From Vannielia litorea (GTDB lineage: Bacteria; Pseudomonadota; Alphaproteobacteria; Rhodobacterales; Rhodobacteraceae), in NCBI RefSeq assembly GCF_900142295.1, contig NZ_FSRL01000001.1:1860001-1924000 (forward strand): DNA of 64,000 nt, written 5' to 3'. A program made the translations under genes and the position numbers. The notes beneath the pieces are model-generated. The model had not been told where the DNA came from and made no database searches. It saw nothing but the letters and a program-made list of their open reading frames with translations. This document shows, in pieces, positions 53,197 through 61,975 of the stretch. The first letter of the stretch is position 1; every line of letters starts with the position of its first letter.

Positions 53197-54189
53197 CTAC
53201 CGCCCCTCCCGCGGTTGCGGCCGGATCGGGATTTCCTTCAGCAACCCGCCCACCCCCATCGCGGCAAACGCGTCGGGCCCCGGTGCCATGCCGCAGGCCA
53301 CCCGCTCCAGCACCCAGTCGGCCCCGTTCAGCGCCGGCGAGCGGGCGCAGCCCGGCAGGCCGATCACCGGAACTTCGCCCGGCAAGGCCCCGAGAAACAA
53401 CAGGTTTCCGGGGTCCACCGGCATCCCGAAGCGGTCCACCCGTCCGCCCGCCTCGCGCAGGGCCTGCGGGGCCACGTCATGGGTATCCGAGGTGGCCGAG
53501 CCGGTCAGGATCAGCACCAGGTCGGCCTCCAGCCGCCCCAGGGCCTGCGCCACCGCGCCCGGCTCATGGGCCACCACCTCCACCGCCGCCACCGCGATCC
53601 CCAGCGCGTCGAGCCGCCCCACCACGGCGGCGCGGCCCTTCTCGGTGATCGAAGACTTCTGCCCGGGCACCTCCGTCAGCACCACCGCCGCGCGGCCAAG
53701 CACCACCGGTGCCACCCGCATCGCGCCCGCCGCCACCGCGCAGGCCGCCTCGAGCGCCGCGGCGGGCACGGCATAGGGGATCATCTTCACCGTGCCCGCC
53801 AACAGCCCCGGCGTGACCCGCGTATAGGGCGCCAGCGTCGCCAGGGTGATCCCCGGATCGACCGCGTTGATCGCCTGCACCCTGGCCGCATCGACCACCA
53901 GCACCCCCGGCCCCTTCGCCTTGAGGTTCACCCGGCCGGTGTGCGCCGCCGTCAGCGTCAGCCCCGCGCCCTGCACCGCCTTCGCCAGTGCCTCCGCCGC
54001 CACGTTCTCGGCCACGTCGCCCGGCTCCAGCCGCGCCACGATCACCTCGCCAAGCCCTTCGGCCTCCAGCGCCGCAAGGGCCTCGGGCCCCAGCACCGCG
54101 CCCTTCTTCAGCACGCGCCCGCCCGCCCGCACCGAATGGGCCAGCACCGCGCCCAGGGCCTCGCGCAGCGGAACCGGGCCGAACTTCAC
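53197..54189 (-). CDS. Molybdopterin-binding protein of Mo-hydroxylase maturation
   Basis: A 330-residue protein with a MoeA/MogA-like molybdopterin-binding domain in the C-terminal half (VVLTEVPGQKSSITEKGRAA, LVLILTGSATSDTHDVAPQA, LPGCARSPALNGADWVLE). The N-terminal half (KFGPVPLREALGAVLAHSVR) resembles the front of MoeA-like proteins. It is shorter than MoeA (about 400), so it is probably the hydroxylase-linked type rather than the housekeeping enzyme. It starts with GTG overlapping the xdhC stop (GTGA). Confidence 0.85.
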   Translation of the reverse strand: MKFGPVPLREALGAVLAHSVRAGGRVLKKGAVLGPEALAALEAEGLGEVIVARLEPGDVAENVAAEALAKAVQGAGLTLTAAHTGRVNLKAKGPGVLVVDAARVQAINAVDPGITLATLAPYTRVTPGLLAGTVKMIPYAVPAAALEAACAVAAGAMRVAPVVLGRAAVVLTEVPGQKSSITEKGRAAVVGRLDALGIAVAAVEVVAHEPGAVAQALGRLEADLVLILTGSATSDTHDVAPQALREAGGRVDRFGMPVDPGNLLFLGALPGEVPVIGLPGCARSPALNGADWVLERVACGMAPGPDAFAAMGVGGLLKEIPIRPQPREGR

Positions 54190-55160
54190 CTGCTCCCCCG
54201 CAGCACTTCGGTCACCTGTGCGAGCACCGAAACCGCGATCTCCGCCGGGCTCTTGGCTCCGATGTCCAGCCCCACCGGCGCATGGATGCGGGCCAGGTCG
54301 CCCTCACTCACGCCCGCCTCGCGCAGCCGGTCCAGCCGCTTGCCGTGGGTCCGCGTCGAGCCGAGGCAACCGAGGTAAAAGCACTCCGACCCCAGCGCCA
54401 CCCGGATCGCCGGATCGTCGATCTTGGGGTCATGGGTCAGTGTCACCACCGCCGTCCGCGCATCGAGCCCCCAGCCCTTCAGCGCCTCGTCCGGCCAGTC
54501 GTGGCTGAGCGCGGTGTCGGGAAAGCGCGCCGCGCTGGCGAAGGCCTCGCGCGGGTCCACCACGAAAAGGTCGTAGCCGGCCATCTGCGCCATCGGCACC
54601 AGGAACTGCGCGATATGCACCGCCCCCACCACCGCCATCCGCAGCGGCGGGTTGTGGATGCTGACAAAGGTCGTGCCATCTTCCTCGAAGCCGGAGCGAT
54701 CGGCCCGGAACCTCCGGGCAAAGTCCTCCGGTCCGCTCACCCGCGCGGCCCAAGTTTCGGTATCGACCACATAGGCCACCGGCCGCCGCGCCTCCATCGC
54801 CGCCACCACCTCGGCCAGATCCTCCTCCGAGATCCCGGCGCCGACCGGGCGCACCATGATCCTTATGGTGCCGCCGCAGGCCAGCCCCACACCGAAGGCC
54901 TCGTCATCGCTCACGCCATAGGTCAGGAGCTTGCTGCCGCCGCTCTCAAGCAGCGCAAAGGCCTCGGCCACCACCGCGCCCTCCACGCAGCCGCCCGAGA
55001 CCGAGCCCGCCAGCTCGCCCGCGCCGCTGATCGCCAGATGCGCCCCCACGGGCCGTGGCGCAGAGCCCCAGGTCTCCACCACCGTCGCCAGCACCGCGCC
55101 CTTGCCGGCCCGGTGCCAGCCCAGCGCCACGGCAGGAATGTTGTCGGAAATCTCAGCCAT
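54186..55160 (-). CDS. XdhC/CoxF-family molybdenum cofactor insertion protein
   Basis: A 324-residue protein. The N-terminal XdhC domain shows VLATVVETWGSAPRPVGAHL and GSVSGGCVEGAVVAEA; the C-terminal Rossmann-like domain shows MAVVGAVHIAQFLVPMAQMA and YLGCLGSTRTHGKRLDRL. XdhC binds sulfurated molybdenum cofactor and loads it into xanthine dehydrogenase or CO dehydrogenase. The ATG at 55160 is preferred because GAGG stands ahead. No hydroxylase subunit gene lies nearby. Confidence 0.92.
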   Translation of the reverse strand: MAEISDNIPAVALGWHRAGKGAVLATVVETWGSAPRPVGAHLAISGAGELAGSVSGGCVEGAVVAEAFALLESGGSKLLTYGVSDDEAFGVGLACGGTIRIMVRPVGAGISEEDLAEVVAAMEARRPVAYVVDTETWAARVSGPEDFARRFRADRSGFEEDGTTFVSIHNPPLRMAVVGAVHIAQFLVPMAQMAGYDLFVVDPREAFASAARFPDTALSHDWPDEALKGWGLDARTAVVTLTHDPKIDDPAIRVALGSECFYLGCLGSTRTHGKRLDRLREAGVSEGDLARIHAPVGLDIGAKSPAEIAVSVLAQVTEVLRGSR

Positions 55161-55315
55161 CACGCGGCCCTCCTCGCCGGCGAAACCTAGCACTTCCCGC
55201 GCAAATGTCTCGCCCACCTTGGTCGCATGTCGCCCGCGCGGGGACCAGCCTTGCCAAACCCGCCCCCAACCGCTCTGATGAGACCCGTATCCGCGACAGA
55301 AAGAACCGCCCGCCC

Positions 55316-55864
55316 GTGCCCGCCAATCCGCTCACCCGCCGCGCCGTGGCTGTTCTGGCCGCCCTCGCTGCCGGCATCGGAGCAGTGCGCGCTGAGCCGG
55401 TCGGCCCCAGCTGGAGCGCGCCGCTCCTCGCCTGCACCGAGGCGCTGACCCTGCAGAGCCTCGCGCCCGTGCAGAACCTGCCCCCCGCCCCCTTCGCCTT
55501 CGGCCTGCCGGACCAAAAGGTCTACGCTTTTTACAGCGAGGACCGGGCGCTGGTGCTGACCCTTCACCAGAAGGGCACCGAATGGACCGGTTGCGAGATC
55601 CGCGAGGCCGCGCCCACGCGGCGCGGCTGGCGCGCACATGGCGAGGCTTGGGAGCAGGTGCTGCGCGCAGGCTTCGGCGCTCCGCCCTGGAGCCTTGTCA
55701 GCTGGCCTCTCAACCCGGGTTACCCCTTTGCAGGCGCCCTGCAATGCCTGCCCGGCAAGCCGGTGCTGCTGGTGGCCCCCCTGCTGGAGACCAACGGCAG
55801 TTTTCGCGCCCGCGTCTTCTTCGACCCCCTCGTTGAGCGCGACGCCCACTGCCCGCCCGGCTGA
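55316..55864 (+). CDS. Secreted protein of unknown function, GTG start
   Basis: A 182-residue protein with a signal peptide (RRAVAVLAALAAGIGAVRAE) and a mature domain with four cysteines, LLACTEAL, WTGCEIRE, LQCLPGKP and AHCPPG, able to form two disulfides. No family is recognised. The start is a GTG at 55316; no ATG lies in frame close by and the ribosome site is weak. It stands alone on the plus strand between Mo-hydroxylase maturation genes. Confidence 0.6.
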   Translation: MPANPLTRRAVAVLAALAAGIGAVRAEPVGPSWSAPLLACTEALTLQSLAPVQNLPPAPFAFGLPDQKVYAFYSEDRALVLTLHQKGTEWTGCEIREAAPTRRGWRAHGEAWEQVLRAGFGAPPWSLVSWPLNPGYPFAGALQCLPGKPVLLVAPLLETNGSFRARVFFDPLVERDAHCPPG

Positions 55865-55881
55865 AGGCCCTCAGGTCGCAC

Positions 55882-55910
55882 AAAAAGAGACGGACCCCGA
55901 AAGGCCCGCC
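55882..55910 (-). terminator. Terminator of the OmpA-family gene
   Basis: On the minus strand GGCGGGCC and GGTCCGTC pair over eight positions with two G-U pairs around TTTCGG, followed by TCTTTTTG. It lies 39 bases past the gene. Confidence 0.65.
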
Positions 55911-55948
55911 TCCTCACTCGTTACCCGAAGGGGTTCTTCAGACGCGGG

Positions 55949-57859
55949 TCACGACCCGCTGGCGATCAGCGGCGTGATCCGGCGCACGGCGGCGCGACGG
56001 TTCGCCCGCTCGTCGTCCAGCGTCTTGATCTTCAGGTCGCTCTCGCCATAGCCCTGCACCACCAGGTTTTCGGGCGGCACGTCGAAATACTCGGTCAGCG
56101 CCAGCGCCACGCTCTCCGCACGTCGATCCGACAGCGCGAGGTTGTAGGCCGCGTTGCCAACCGCATCGGTATGGCCTTCCACCAGGAAGATCTCGCCCGG
56201 GTTCTCGTCCACATAGGCGCGGATGAGGTTGCCCAGCGCGGCAAGCTCCTCGGCCTCCTGCGGGTCGATCACCGCCGAGCCCGTGCGGAAGTTGATCGCA
56301 TCGAGGTCGATCGCCGGGGCCAGCTTGCGCACCCGCTCGATGTTGCGCACCTGGTAGAGCGCGAAACGGCGGTCGGCGACCGTCTTGGTCGACAGCGCGG
56401 CGCGGATCGTGTCGGCATCGGCCCGCGCATCGACCTCCTCGTATTCCACCGGATCGGGCAACGTGGTCACATCGACCGGCTCCACATCGGCGGTGTCGTC
56501 GATCAGCACCGTGCGATTGCCATCGGTGTCGATCCGCACACGGCGCAGCACGCGCAGCTCCGGGTCACGGATCGTCACGATCTGCACGCCGTTCTCGCGG
56601 GTCACGATGGTGCGGGTGGAGCCGTCGGCAAAGGTCTCGCGGCGCACCGTCGAGCCCGGGCGCTCGATCAGCTCGTTGTCGTCGCGGATCACCCGGTAAC
56701 GGCCCTCTTCCAGCACCACCACCCGGTCGTCCGACTTGGCGACGACCTGCGCCTTGTCGTTGCCTTCCAGCGCCTTGCCGACAACCACGGCACCCAGCCC
56801 CACGAGCAGGGCCTTCTCAAGGTCGCTCAGCCCGCCGTCATTGTCGCGCGTCTCGGCGCTCGCGGTAGCCGCGCCGGTCACCTTCTGCTCGAACTCCTCC
56901 GAGCTCGACCGGGCGTTGTCCTCGGTCACGGTCACTTCTTCGACCTCGGTGACCTCGGCATCCTCCTCCGCGGCGGCGGATTGCGAGGGCGCTTCGGTCT
57001 CGGCGGCAGCGGCCTGCTGCTCCGGATCGGCCTCCTCCGCCGACTGCTCCTCGATGGCCTCGGCCATCTCTTCCATCTCGGGCGCAGGCTCGGGCGCGGC
57101 CTCGGCACTGGCTTCGGCTTCCGCTTCAACCTCTGCCTCGGCTTCCGCTTCCGCCACCGTCTCGGTTTCGGCCGATGTGCCCTCCTCGTTGCCGGTCACA
57201 TCATCGAGCGCCTCCTGGAGCGAGCCGCCCTCGGCGGTCACCTCCTCTTCGGCCTCGGCCTCGGCCATCTCGGGTTCGGCCTCTGCCTCCACCTCGGCCT
57301 CGACGTCCGCCTCAGCCATCTCCGGCTCGGCTTCCTCCTCCGGTTCCGCCTCGGCCATCTCCGGCTCGACGGATACCTCCGCTTCGGCCTCGGCCTCCAC
57401 CTCGGCAGGCACTTCCGCCACCTCGGCTTCGGCTCCGGCCTCCGCCTCCGGCTCATCGCCGGTCAGCGCGTCCACCGCCTGCTCCAGCAAGCCGGGTTCC
57501 TCGGCTTCCACCTCGGCCTCGGCGGTCGCGCCCATCTCCTCGGGCGCGGTTTGCGCCTCGACTGCCATCGTCACGTCGGCCTCGGTCACGCCCATCTCTT
57601 CGAGCTCGGCCATGGTCATGCAGAGCTCCGGCGCGTCGTTGAACGTGCTCATGATCACGGCATCACTCGCCGCGCCGCCTTCGAGCGCCGCCGCCTGTTC
57701 GTCGCTCAAGGTGAGCTCGAGCTCCTCGGCCACCTCCGCGCTGATGCCGATGGTGCCCGCCTCGCAGCGTTCCACCACCTGCTGCGCTGGCGCAACCGCC
57801 GGAATTGCAAGGGAAAATGCCGCCACCAAGGCGGTCGTATTGCGGAACTTCGCAGACAT
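55949..57859 (-). CDS. OmpA-family protein with long acidic repeat region
   Basis: A 636-residue exported protein. A signal peptide (ALVAAFSLAIPAVAPAQQ) leads to a small Cys-containing domain (about 28-90), then some 220 residues of Glu/Ala-rich repeats (EAEAEVEAEAE, EPEMAEAE), a short hydrophobic Gly/Ala stretch (LLVGLGAVVVGKAL) and a beta-rich region (VVVLEEGRYRVIRDDNELIE). The C-terminal OmpA peptidoglycan-binding domain spans about 505-630, with INFRTGSAVIDPQEAEEL, EGHTDAVGNAAYNLALSDRR and GYGESDLKI. It should attach to the cell wall, with the acidic part spanning the periplasm or binding cations. Confidence 0.88.
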   Translation of the reverse strand: MSAKFRNTTALVAAFSLAIPAVAPAQQVVERCEAGTIGISAEVAEELELTLSDEQAAALEGGAASDAVIMSTFNDAPELCMTMAELEEMGVTEADVTMAVEAQTAPEEMGATAEAEVEAEEPGLLEQAVDALTGDEPEAEAGAEAEVAEVPAEVEAEAEAEVSVEPEMAEAEPEEEAEPEMAEADVEAEVEAEAEPEMAEAEAEEEVTAEGGSLQEALDDVTGNEEGTSAETETVAEAEAEAEVEAEAEASAEAAPEPAPEMEEMAEAIEEQSAEEADPEQQAAAAETEAPSQSAAAEEDAEVTEVEEVTVTEDNARSSSEEFEQKVTGAATASAETRDNDGGLSDLEKALLVGLGAVVVGKALEGNDKAQVVAKSDDRVVVLEEGRYRVIRDDNELIERPGSTVRRETFADGSTRTIVTRENGVQIVTIRDPELRVLRRVRIDTDGNRTVLIDDTADVEPVDVTTLPDPVEYEEVDARADADTIRAALSTKTVADRRFALYQVRNIERVRKLAPAIDLDAINFRTGSAVIDPQEAEELAALGNLIRAYVDENPGEIFLVEGHTDAVGNAAYNLALSDRRAESVALALTEYFDVPPENLVVQGYGESDLKIKTLDDERANRRAAVRRITPLIASGS

Positions 57860-57926
57860 GGGAACTGCTCCTCCAATGGGTCTTGTCGGGCCAACAACGC
57901 GGCCGCGGCCCGTCTTGTTCCGCGCC

Positions 57927-59180
57927 CTACCCCTGCAATAGCCGCATCAACCGCGCCTTCTCGCCCCCGCCATCCTCCCGGCCGAGCGCCTGCGCGAGCG
58001 CCTCCAGCGAGGCAATGTTGTGGCCGGCCCGGAAACTCGTGACATGCGGCAGCATGGCCGCGATCCCCGCCGCACGCGGGGCAAAGCCGTCCCAGCGCAG
58101 CAGGGGGTTCACCCAGATCAGCCGCCGCGCCGAGAGCGCCAGCCGCTCCACCTCCCGCGCCAGCCGGTCCGGGTCGCCCCGGTCGAGCCCGTCGGTGATG
58201 AGCAGCACCACCGCCCCGCGCGAGAGCACCCGCCGCGACCAGTCGCGGTTGAAGGCATGGAGGCAATCGCCGATCCGCGTGCCGCCCTCCCAATCCTGCG
58301 CCTCGGCCCCAGCGGCGGAGAGCGCGGCATCCACGTCGCGGGTGGCGAGGTGCCGGGTGATGTTGGTCAGCCGCGTGCCGAAGGTGAAGCCATGCACCCG
58401 CGCCCAGCCCGCCCCCTTGGCATTGGCCGCCGCGTGCAGAAAATGCAGCACGATCCGGCTGTATTGGCTCATCGACCCGGAAATATCGCAAAGCGCCACC
58501 AGATCCGGCCACCGCTGGCGCCGGTTCCTCGTCGAAAAATCGTGCAGCTCGCCGCCCCGGCGCAAAGCCGCCCGCATCGTCGCCCGCCAGTCGGCCAGCC
58601 GCCCCCGCGCATCGGCCCGCGTCCGGCGGCTCACCAGCGGGCGCACCGGAAGCGCGATTCGGGCGATCACCCGCTTGGCCTCGGCCACCTCCGCCGTGCT
58701 CATCTGCTCGAAATCCAGCGTCTTCAGCCGCTCCTCCGCGCTCGCCGTGGCCCGCGCGTCGATCTCGATCAGCTCCTCCTCGCCCTCGGCAATCTCCGGC
58801 GCCTCGCGCTCCACGCCGTCGAGCAGCGCCTCCGCCGCCCGCTTTTCGCCTGCCTTCGCCGCTCGCTCCTCCTGCGCCCCGCGCACGCTGGGCAACATCA
58901 GGCTCATCATGTGTTCCATGTAGCGCGGATCGCGCCAGTAGAGCCTGAAAACCTGTGCAAAAACAGCGCGTTGCTCAGGCCGGTTGACGAAGCAGGCCTG
59001 CAGCGCGTGGTAAAAGTCGGCGCGGCTGGTAAAGCCCGCCGCCTCCACCGCCCGCACCGCCTCGATCACCCGCCCCGGCCCGATCGGCAGCCCGGCCTTC
59101 CGCAGCGCCCGCGCGAACCAGGTGATGTTCTCCACCAGCCGCGGATGCTCGGGGATCTCCAGCTCCGGCAGCCCCTCCAT
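57927..59180 (-). CDS. CoxE-family VWA-domain protein
   Basis: A 417-residue cytoplasmic protein with a C-terminal von Willebrand A domain. The metal-ion site begins ALCDISGSMSQYSR and continues with a Thr in GGTRIGD and an Asp in LLITDGLDRGD. The N-terminal half (AVRAVEAAGFTSRADFYHAL) matches CoxE. With the MoxR/CoxD ATPase upstream it helps build the active site of molybdenum CO dehydrogenases and relatives. It lies ten bases after the ATPase gene. Confidence 0.92.
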   Translation of the reverse strand: MEGLPELEIPEHPRLVENITWFARALRKAGLPIGPGRVIEAVRAVEAAGFTSRADFYHALQACFVNRPEQRAVFAQVFRLYWRDPRYMEHMMSLMLPSVRGAQEERAAKAGEKRAAEALLDGVEREAPEIAEGEEELIEIDARATASAEERLKTLDFEQMSTAEVAEAKRVIARIALPVRPLVSRRTRADARGRLADWRATMRAALRRGGELHDFSTRNRRQRWPDLVALCDISGSMSQYSRIVLHFLHAAANAKGAGWARVHGFTFGTRLTNITRHLATRDVDAALSAAGAEAQDWEGGTRIGDCLHAFNRDWSRRVLSRGAVVLLITDGLDRGDPDRLAREVERLALSARRLIWVNPLLRWDGFAPRAAGIAAMLPHVTSFRAGHNIASLEALAQALGREDGGGEKARLMRLLQG

Positions 59181-59190
59181 CAGCCCCGCC

Positions 59191-60099
59191 TCATGCCGGC
59201 GCCAGCTCGGCCCGGACCTCCTGCAGCAGCCGCGTGGCCTCCGCGCCCTGCAACCTGGCGATATCGTCCTGGTATTTCAGGATCGCGCCCAGCGTGTCGG
59301 CAATCACCTCCGGGCTGATGGTCATCACGTCGAGCGCCAGCAGGCACTTGGCCCAGTCGATTGTCTCGGCCACACCCGGCTTCTTGAACAGGTCCTCGGT
59401 CCTGAGCTTCTGCACGAAGGCCACGATCTCGCGGCTCAGCGTCTCCGCGGCCTCCGGTGCGCGGGCGTGCAGGATCTCCAGCTCCCGGTCGAAACTCGGG
59501 TAATCCACCCAGTGATAAAGGCACCGCCGCTTCAGGGCGTCATGCACTTCCCGCGTCCGGTTGGAAGTGAGGATCACGATGGGCGGCTCCGGCGCGGCGA
59601 TGGTCCCCAGCTCGGGAATCGTCACCTGAAAATCGCCCAGCGCCTCCAGCAAGAAGGCCTCGAAGGGCTCGTCGGTCCGGTCCAGCTCGTCGATCAGCAA
59701 CACCGGCGCGCCGCCGGGCTGGGGCCGCATCGCCTCCAGCAAGGGCCGCGCGATCAGGTAGTCCTCGGTGAAGAGCTCCGCCTTCAGCGCCTCCCGGTCG
59801 GCCCCGCCGCTGGCCTCCGCGGTGCGGATCGCGATCATCTGCTCTGCGAAGTTCCACTCGTAAACCGCCGAGCCCGCGTCCAGCCCCTCGTAGCACTGCA
59901 GCCGGATCAGCCGCCGCCCCAGCGCCGCCGCCAGCGCCTTGGCGATCTCGGTCTTGCCCACGCCCGCCTCGCCTTCCAGAAACAGAGGCCGCCCGAGCCG
60001 CAGGCTCAAAAACACCACCGTCGCCAGCGGCCGCCCGCAAACGTAGTTCTGTGCCGCAAGCGCCTGCTGCACCTCGTCGATGGAATTCAAAGATGTCAT
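59191..60099 (-). CDS. MoxR/CoxD-family AAA+ ATPase
   Basis: A 302-residue AAA+ protein. Walker A is LEGEAGVGKTEIAKALA, Walker B is VLLIDELDRTDEPFEAFLLE, sensor 1 is TSNRTREVHDALKRRC, and the start MTSLNSIDEVQQALAAQNYV matches the CoxD group. It is thought to remodel the hydroxylase apoenzyme for cofactor sulfuration together with CoxE. The ATG at 60099 has GGAGG ten bases ahead; the longer frame is not supported. Confidence 0.93.
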   Translation of the reverse strand: MTSLNSIDEVQQALAAQNYVCGRPLATVVFLSLRLGRPLFLEGEAGVGKTEIAKALAAALGRRLIRLQCYEGLDAGSAVYEWNFAEQMIAIRTAEASGGADREALKAELFTEDYLIARPLLEAMRPQPGGAPVLLIDELDRTDEPFEAFLLEALGDFQVTIPELGTIAAPEPPIVILTSNRTREVHDALKRRCLYHWVDYPSFDRELEILHARAPEAAETLSREIVAFVQKLRTEDLFKKPGVAETIDWAKCLLALDVMTISPEVIADTLGAILKYQDDIARLQGAEATRLLQEVRAELAPA

Positions 60100-60287
60100 C
60101 CGGCCCGGTCCTCCTCTGGCCGCCCATGCTGCATGGCGCACCCGGAGTTGCAAGGGCGACCAAAGCACCACGCAGGCGGCACGACAGCGCATCGCAGGGC
60201 GCCTGCGCCTCCAAGTCGCCCGGTTCCTGCCCTACCCGCCCCCGACCTGTCCGTTATCCGGGGGCGATCCCGATAGAGGAGGCTGTC

Positions 60288-60980
60288 ATGTCCAGGGTGC
60301 TGTTCTTCCTCCTGCTCACCGCCGGCGCGACCGGCCTCCTGGCGCATGTCGCGCTGAACCCCCAGCTCTGGGAGCCCTGGCTGGCCGATCGGGGCATCAC
60401 CAGAGACAGTGCCACCTTCCGCACCGGGCTGAAGCTCGTGCTGGCGATCGTTCCCGGCCTGCCCCTGGCAGCGCTGATCTACGCCATCGCCCGACTTGGC
60501 TCTGACCGCGCGCAAACCGATATACACGGCTACACGGTGCTCAAGCTCCGGGCCGGCATGCGCTGGTTTTCCACCCTGTCCTGCCTGGGGCTGTCGGCGC
60601 TCTTCTTCGCCTACCCTATGGTCGATCCGCACAGCCCCGCGCCCTGGGCCTTCCAGGCGGTCGCGGTGGTCTGCCTCTTCGCCATCCCGGTGCTGCTCAA
60701 GGCCCGCGTGCGCTACGACAACGCCACGCTCGAAGTGGCCAACACCCTGGGCGGACGGTCCCGGCACAACTGGTCCGACCTCACCGAGGTCCGCGACGTG
60801 CCGCCGCTGAAGGCCTGGGAGCTTCGCTTCAGCACCGGCAAGAAGGCCTCCGTTTCCTACCACTACGCCGGGCTGGAGGGCTTTCTCGATACGGCCCAGA
60901 GCAAGCTTGCGGTGCGCCCCCGCGCGGGCACCGCCACGCCGCCCCGGCGCCTGATGCCCCTCGCCGGTCGCCCCGGATGA
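60288..60980 (+). CDS. Membrane protein with PH-like C-terminal domain, unknown
   Basis: A 230-residue protein with four hydrophobic segments (about 3-22, 46-66, 90-110 and 120-138) and a C-terminal soluble part with alternating strands (ARVRYDNATLEVANTLGG, LTEVRDVPPLKAWELRFSTG), like the bacterial PH domains of membrane proteins. No family is assigned with certainty. The ATG at 60288 has GAGGAGG seven bases ahead. It is a single gene, divergent from the MoxR gene. Confidence 0.75.
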   Translation: MSRVLFFLLLTAGATGLLAHVALNPQLWEPWLADRGITRDSATFRTGLKLVLAIVPGLPLAALIYAIARLGSDRAQTDIHGYTVLKLRAGMRWFSTLSCLGLSALFFAYPMVDPHSPAPWAFQAVAVVCLFAIPVLLKARVRYDNATLEVANTLGGRSRHNWSDLTEVRDVPPLKAWELRFSTGKKASVSYHYAGLEGFLDTAQSKLAVRPRAGTATPPRRLMPLAGRPG

Positions 60981-61117
60981 GGTAACCCGGTCCTGCCCTG
61001 CCCGCGCCGCTGCCGGACACAGCCTTCGGCGCAACGGCGAGCAAGGCCCCATTCACGCGGCGGAAAGGCGCATCACATGCGCTATATGCAGAGCTGCGCA
61101 GCACAGGAGACAGCCCC

Positions 61118-61897
61118 ATGCCAGACCACGCGCACCACGACGACCACGACCACGGCTTCGCCCACGACCTGCCCCGCATGGTCGGGCGGCGCGGCGCCCT
61201 GGCCCTGTTCGGAGCCGCAAGCCTCGCCGCAGCCTCCCCCGCCGCCGCCGCCTGCGTCGCCCTCCCGCCCGAAACCGCAGGCCCCTTTCCCGCCGACGGC
61301 ACAAACACCAGCGCCGGCCAAACGGTAAACGCACTTGCCCAGCGGGGCGTGCTGCGCCGCGACCTGCGTCGCTCCTTCGCCGGGCGGCGCGGCAGGGCAG
61401 AGGGCGTGCCGCTCTCGCTCACGATCACCCTGACCGACACCGGCTGCCGCCCCCTTGCGGGCCGGGCCCTCTACCTCTGGCACTGCGATGCCCGGGGCCG
61501 CTACTCGCTCTACAACGTGCCGGGCGTCAACTGGCTGCGTGGTCTCGGTGTGGCCGATGCCGAGGGCGCGCTTGCGTTCACCACCATCATTCCGGGGTGC
61601 TACCCGGGCCGCTGGCCGCATTTCCACTTCGAGGTCTTCGCCGGCCCCGAGGCGGCCGTCACGGGCCGCAACGCCCAGCTCACCGGCCAGCTCGCCCTCC
61701 CCGAGCCGGTCTGCGCCGCCGTCTATGCCGCCGACCCGAGCTACGCGGGCGGCACGGCCAACCTCTCCCGCCTGAGCCTGACGCGAGACGGGAGCTTCGC
61801 CAACAACACCCGCGCCCAGCTTGCCCAGCAAACCCTCGCCATGCGTGGCAGCCCGGCGCGCGGCTTCACGGGGCGGGTGACGATCCCGCTCGCCTGA
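61118..61897 (+). CDS. Tat-exported intradiol ring-cleavage dioxygenase-like protein
   Basis: A 259-residue protein. The N-terminus is His/Asp-rich (PDHAHHDDHDHGFAHD) and is followed by a twin-arginine signal (GRRGALALFGAASLAAAS). The mature part is the catechol-dioxygenase C-terminal fold: LYLWHCDARGRYSLY and GCYPGRWPHFHFEVF hold the probable Tyr and His ligands of non-heme Fe(III). Exported members of this family exist, but their substrates are mostly unknown. The His-rich head before the signal could bind a metal before export. Confidence 0.85.
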   Translation: MPDHAHHDDHDHGFAHDLPRMVGRRGALALFGAASLAAASPAAAACVALPPETAGPFPADGTNTSAGQTVNALAQRGVLRRDLRRSFAGRRGRAEGVPLSLTITLTDTGCRPLAGRALYLWHCDARGRYSLYNVPGVNWLRGLGVADAEGALAFTTIIPGCYPGRWPHFHFEVFAGPEAAVTGRNAQLTGQLALPEPVCAAVYAADPSYAGGTANLSRLSLTRDGSFANNTRAQLAQQTLAMRGSPARGFTGRVTIPLA

Positions 61898-61921
61898 CCA
61901 GGACACCCCCGCAGAACCCAA

Positions 61922-61954
61922 CCAAAAAGGGCGCGCCCGGCAAGGCGCGCCCTT
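61922..61954 (-). terminator. lon terminator
   Basis: AAGGGCGCGCC and GGCGCGCCCTT pair perfectly over 11 bases around CGGCAA; the minus-strand side ends in TTTTTGG, good for lon. The plus side (TTCTGTCTTC) is weaker but may end the dioxygenase message. Confidence 0.87.
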
Positions 61955-61975
61955 CTGTCTTCTTGACCTCGCGGC

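Noticed and set aside
53197..54189. Calling the molybdopterin-binding gene moeA
   Set aside because: The protein is shorter than MoeA and is coupled to xdhC; a hydroxylase-linked molybdopterin-binding protein fits better.
56171..58042. Plus-strand frame with apparent Gly/Leu/His repeats opposite the OmpA gene
   Set aside because: The repeats are the complement of the Glu/Ala tract; the OmpA frame has signal peptide and wall-binding domain.
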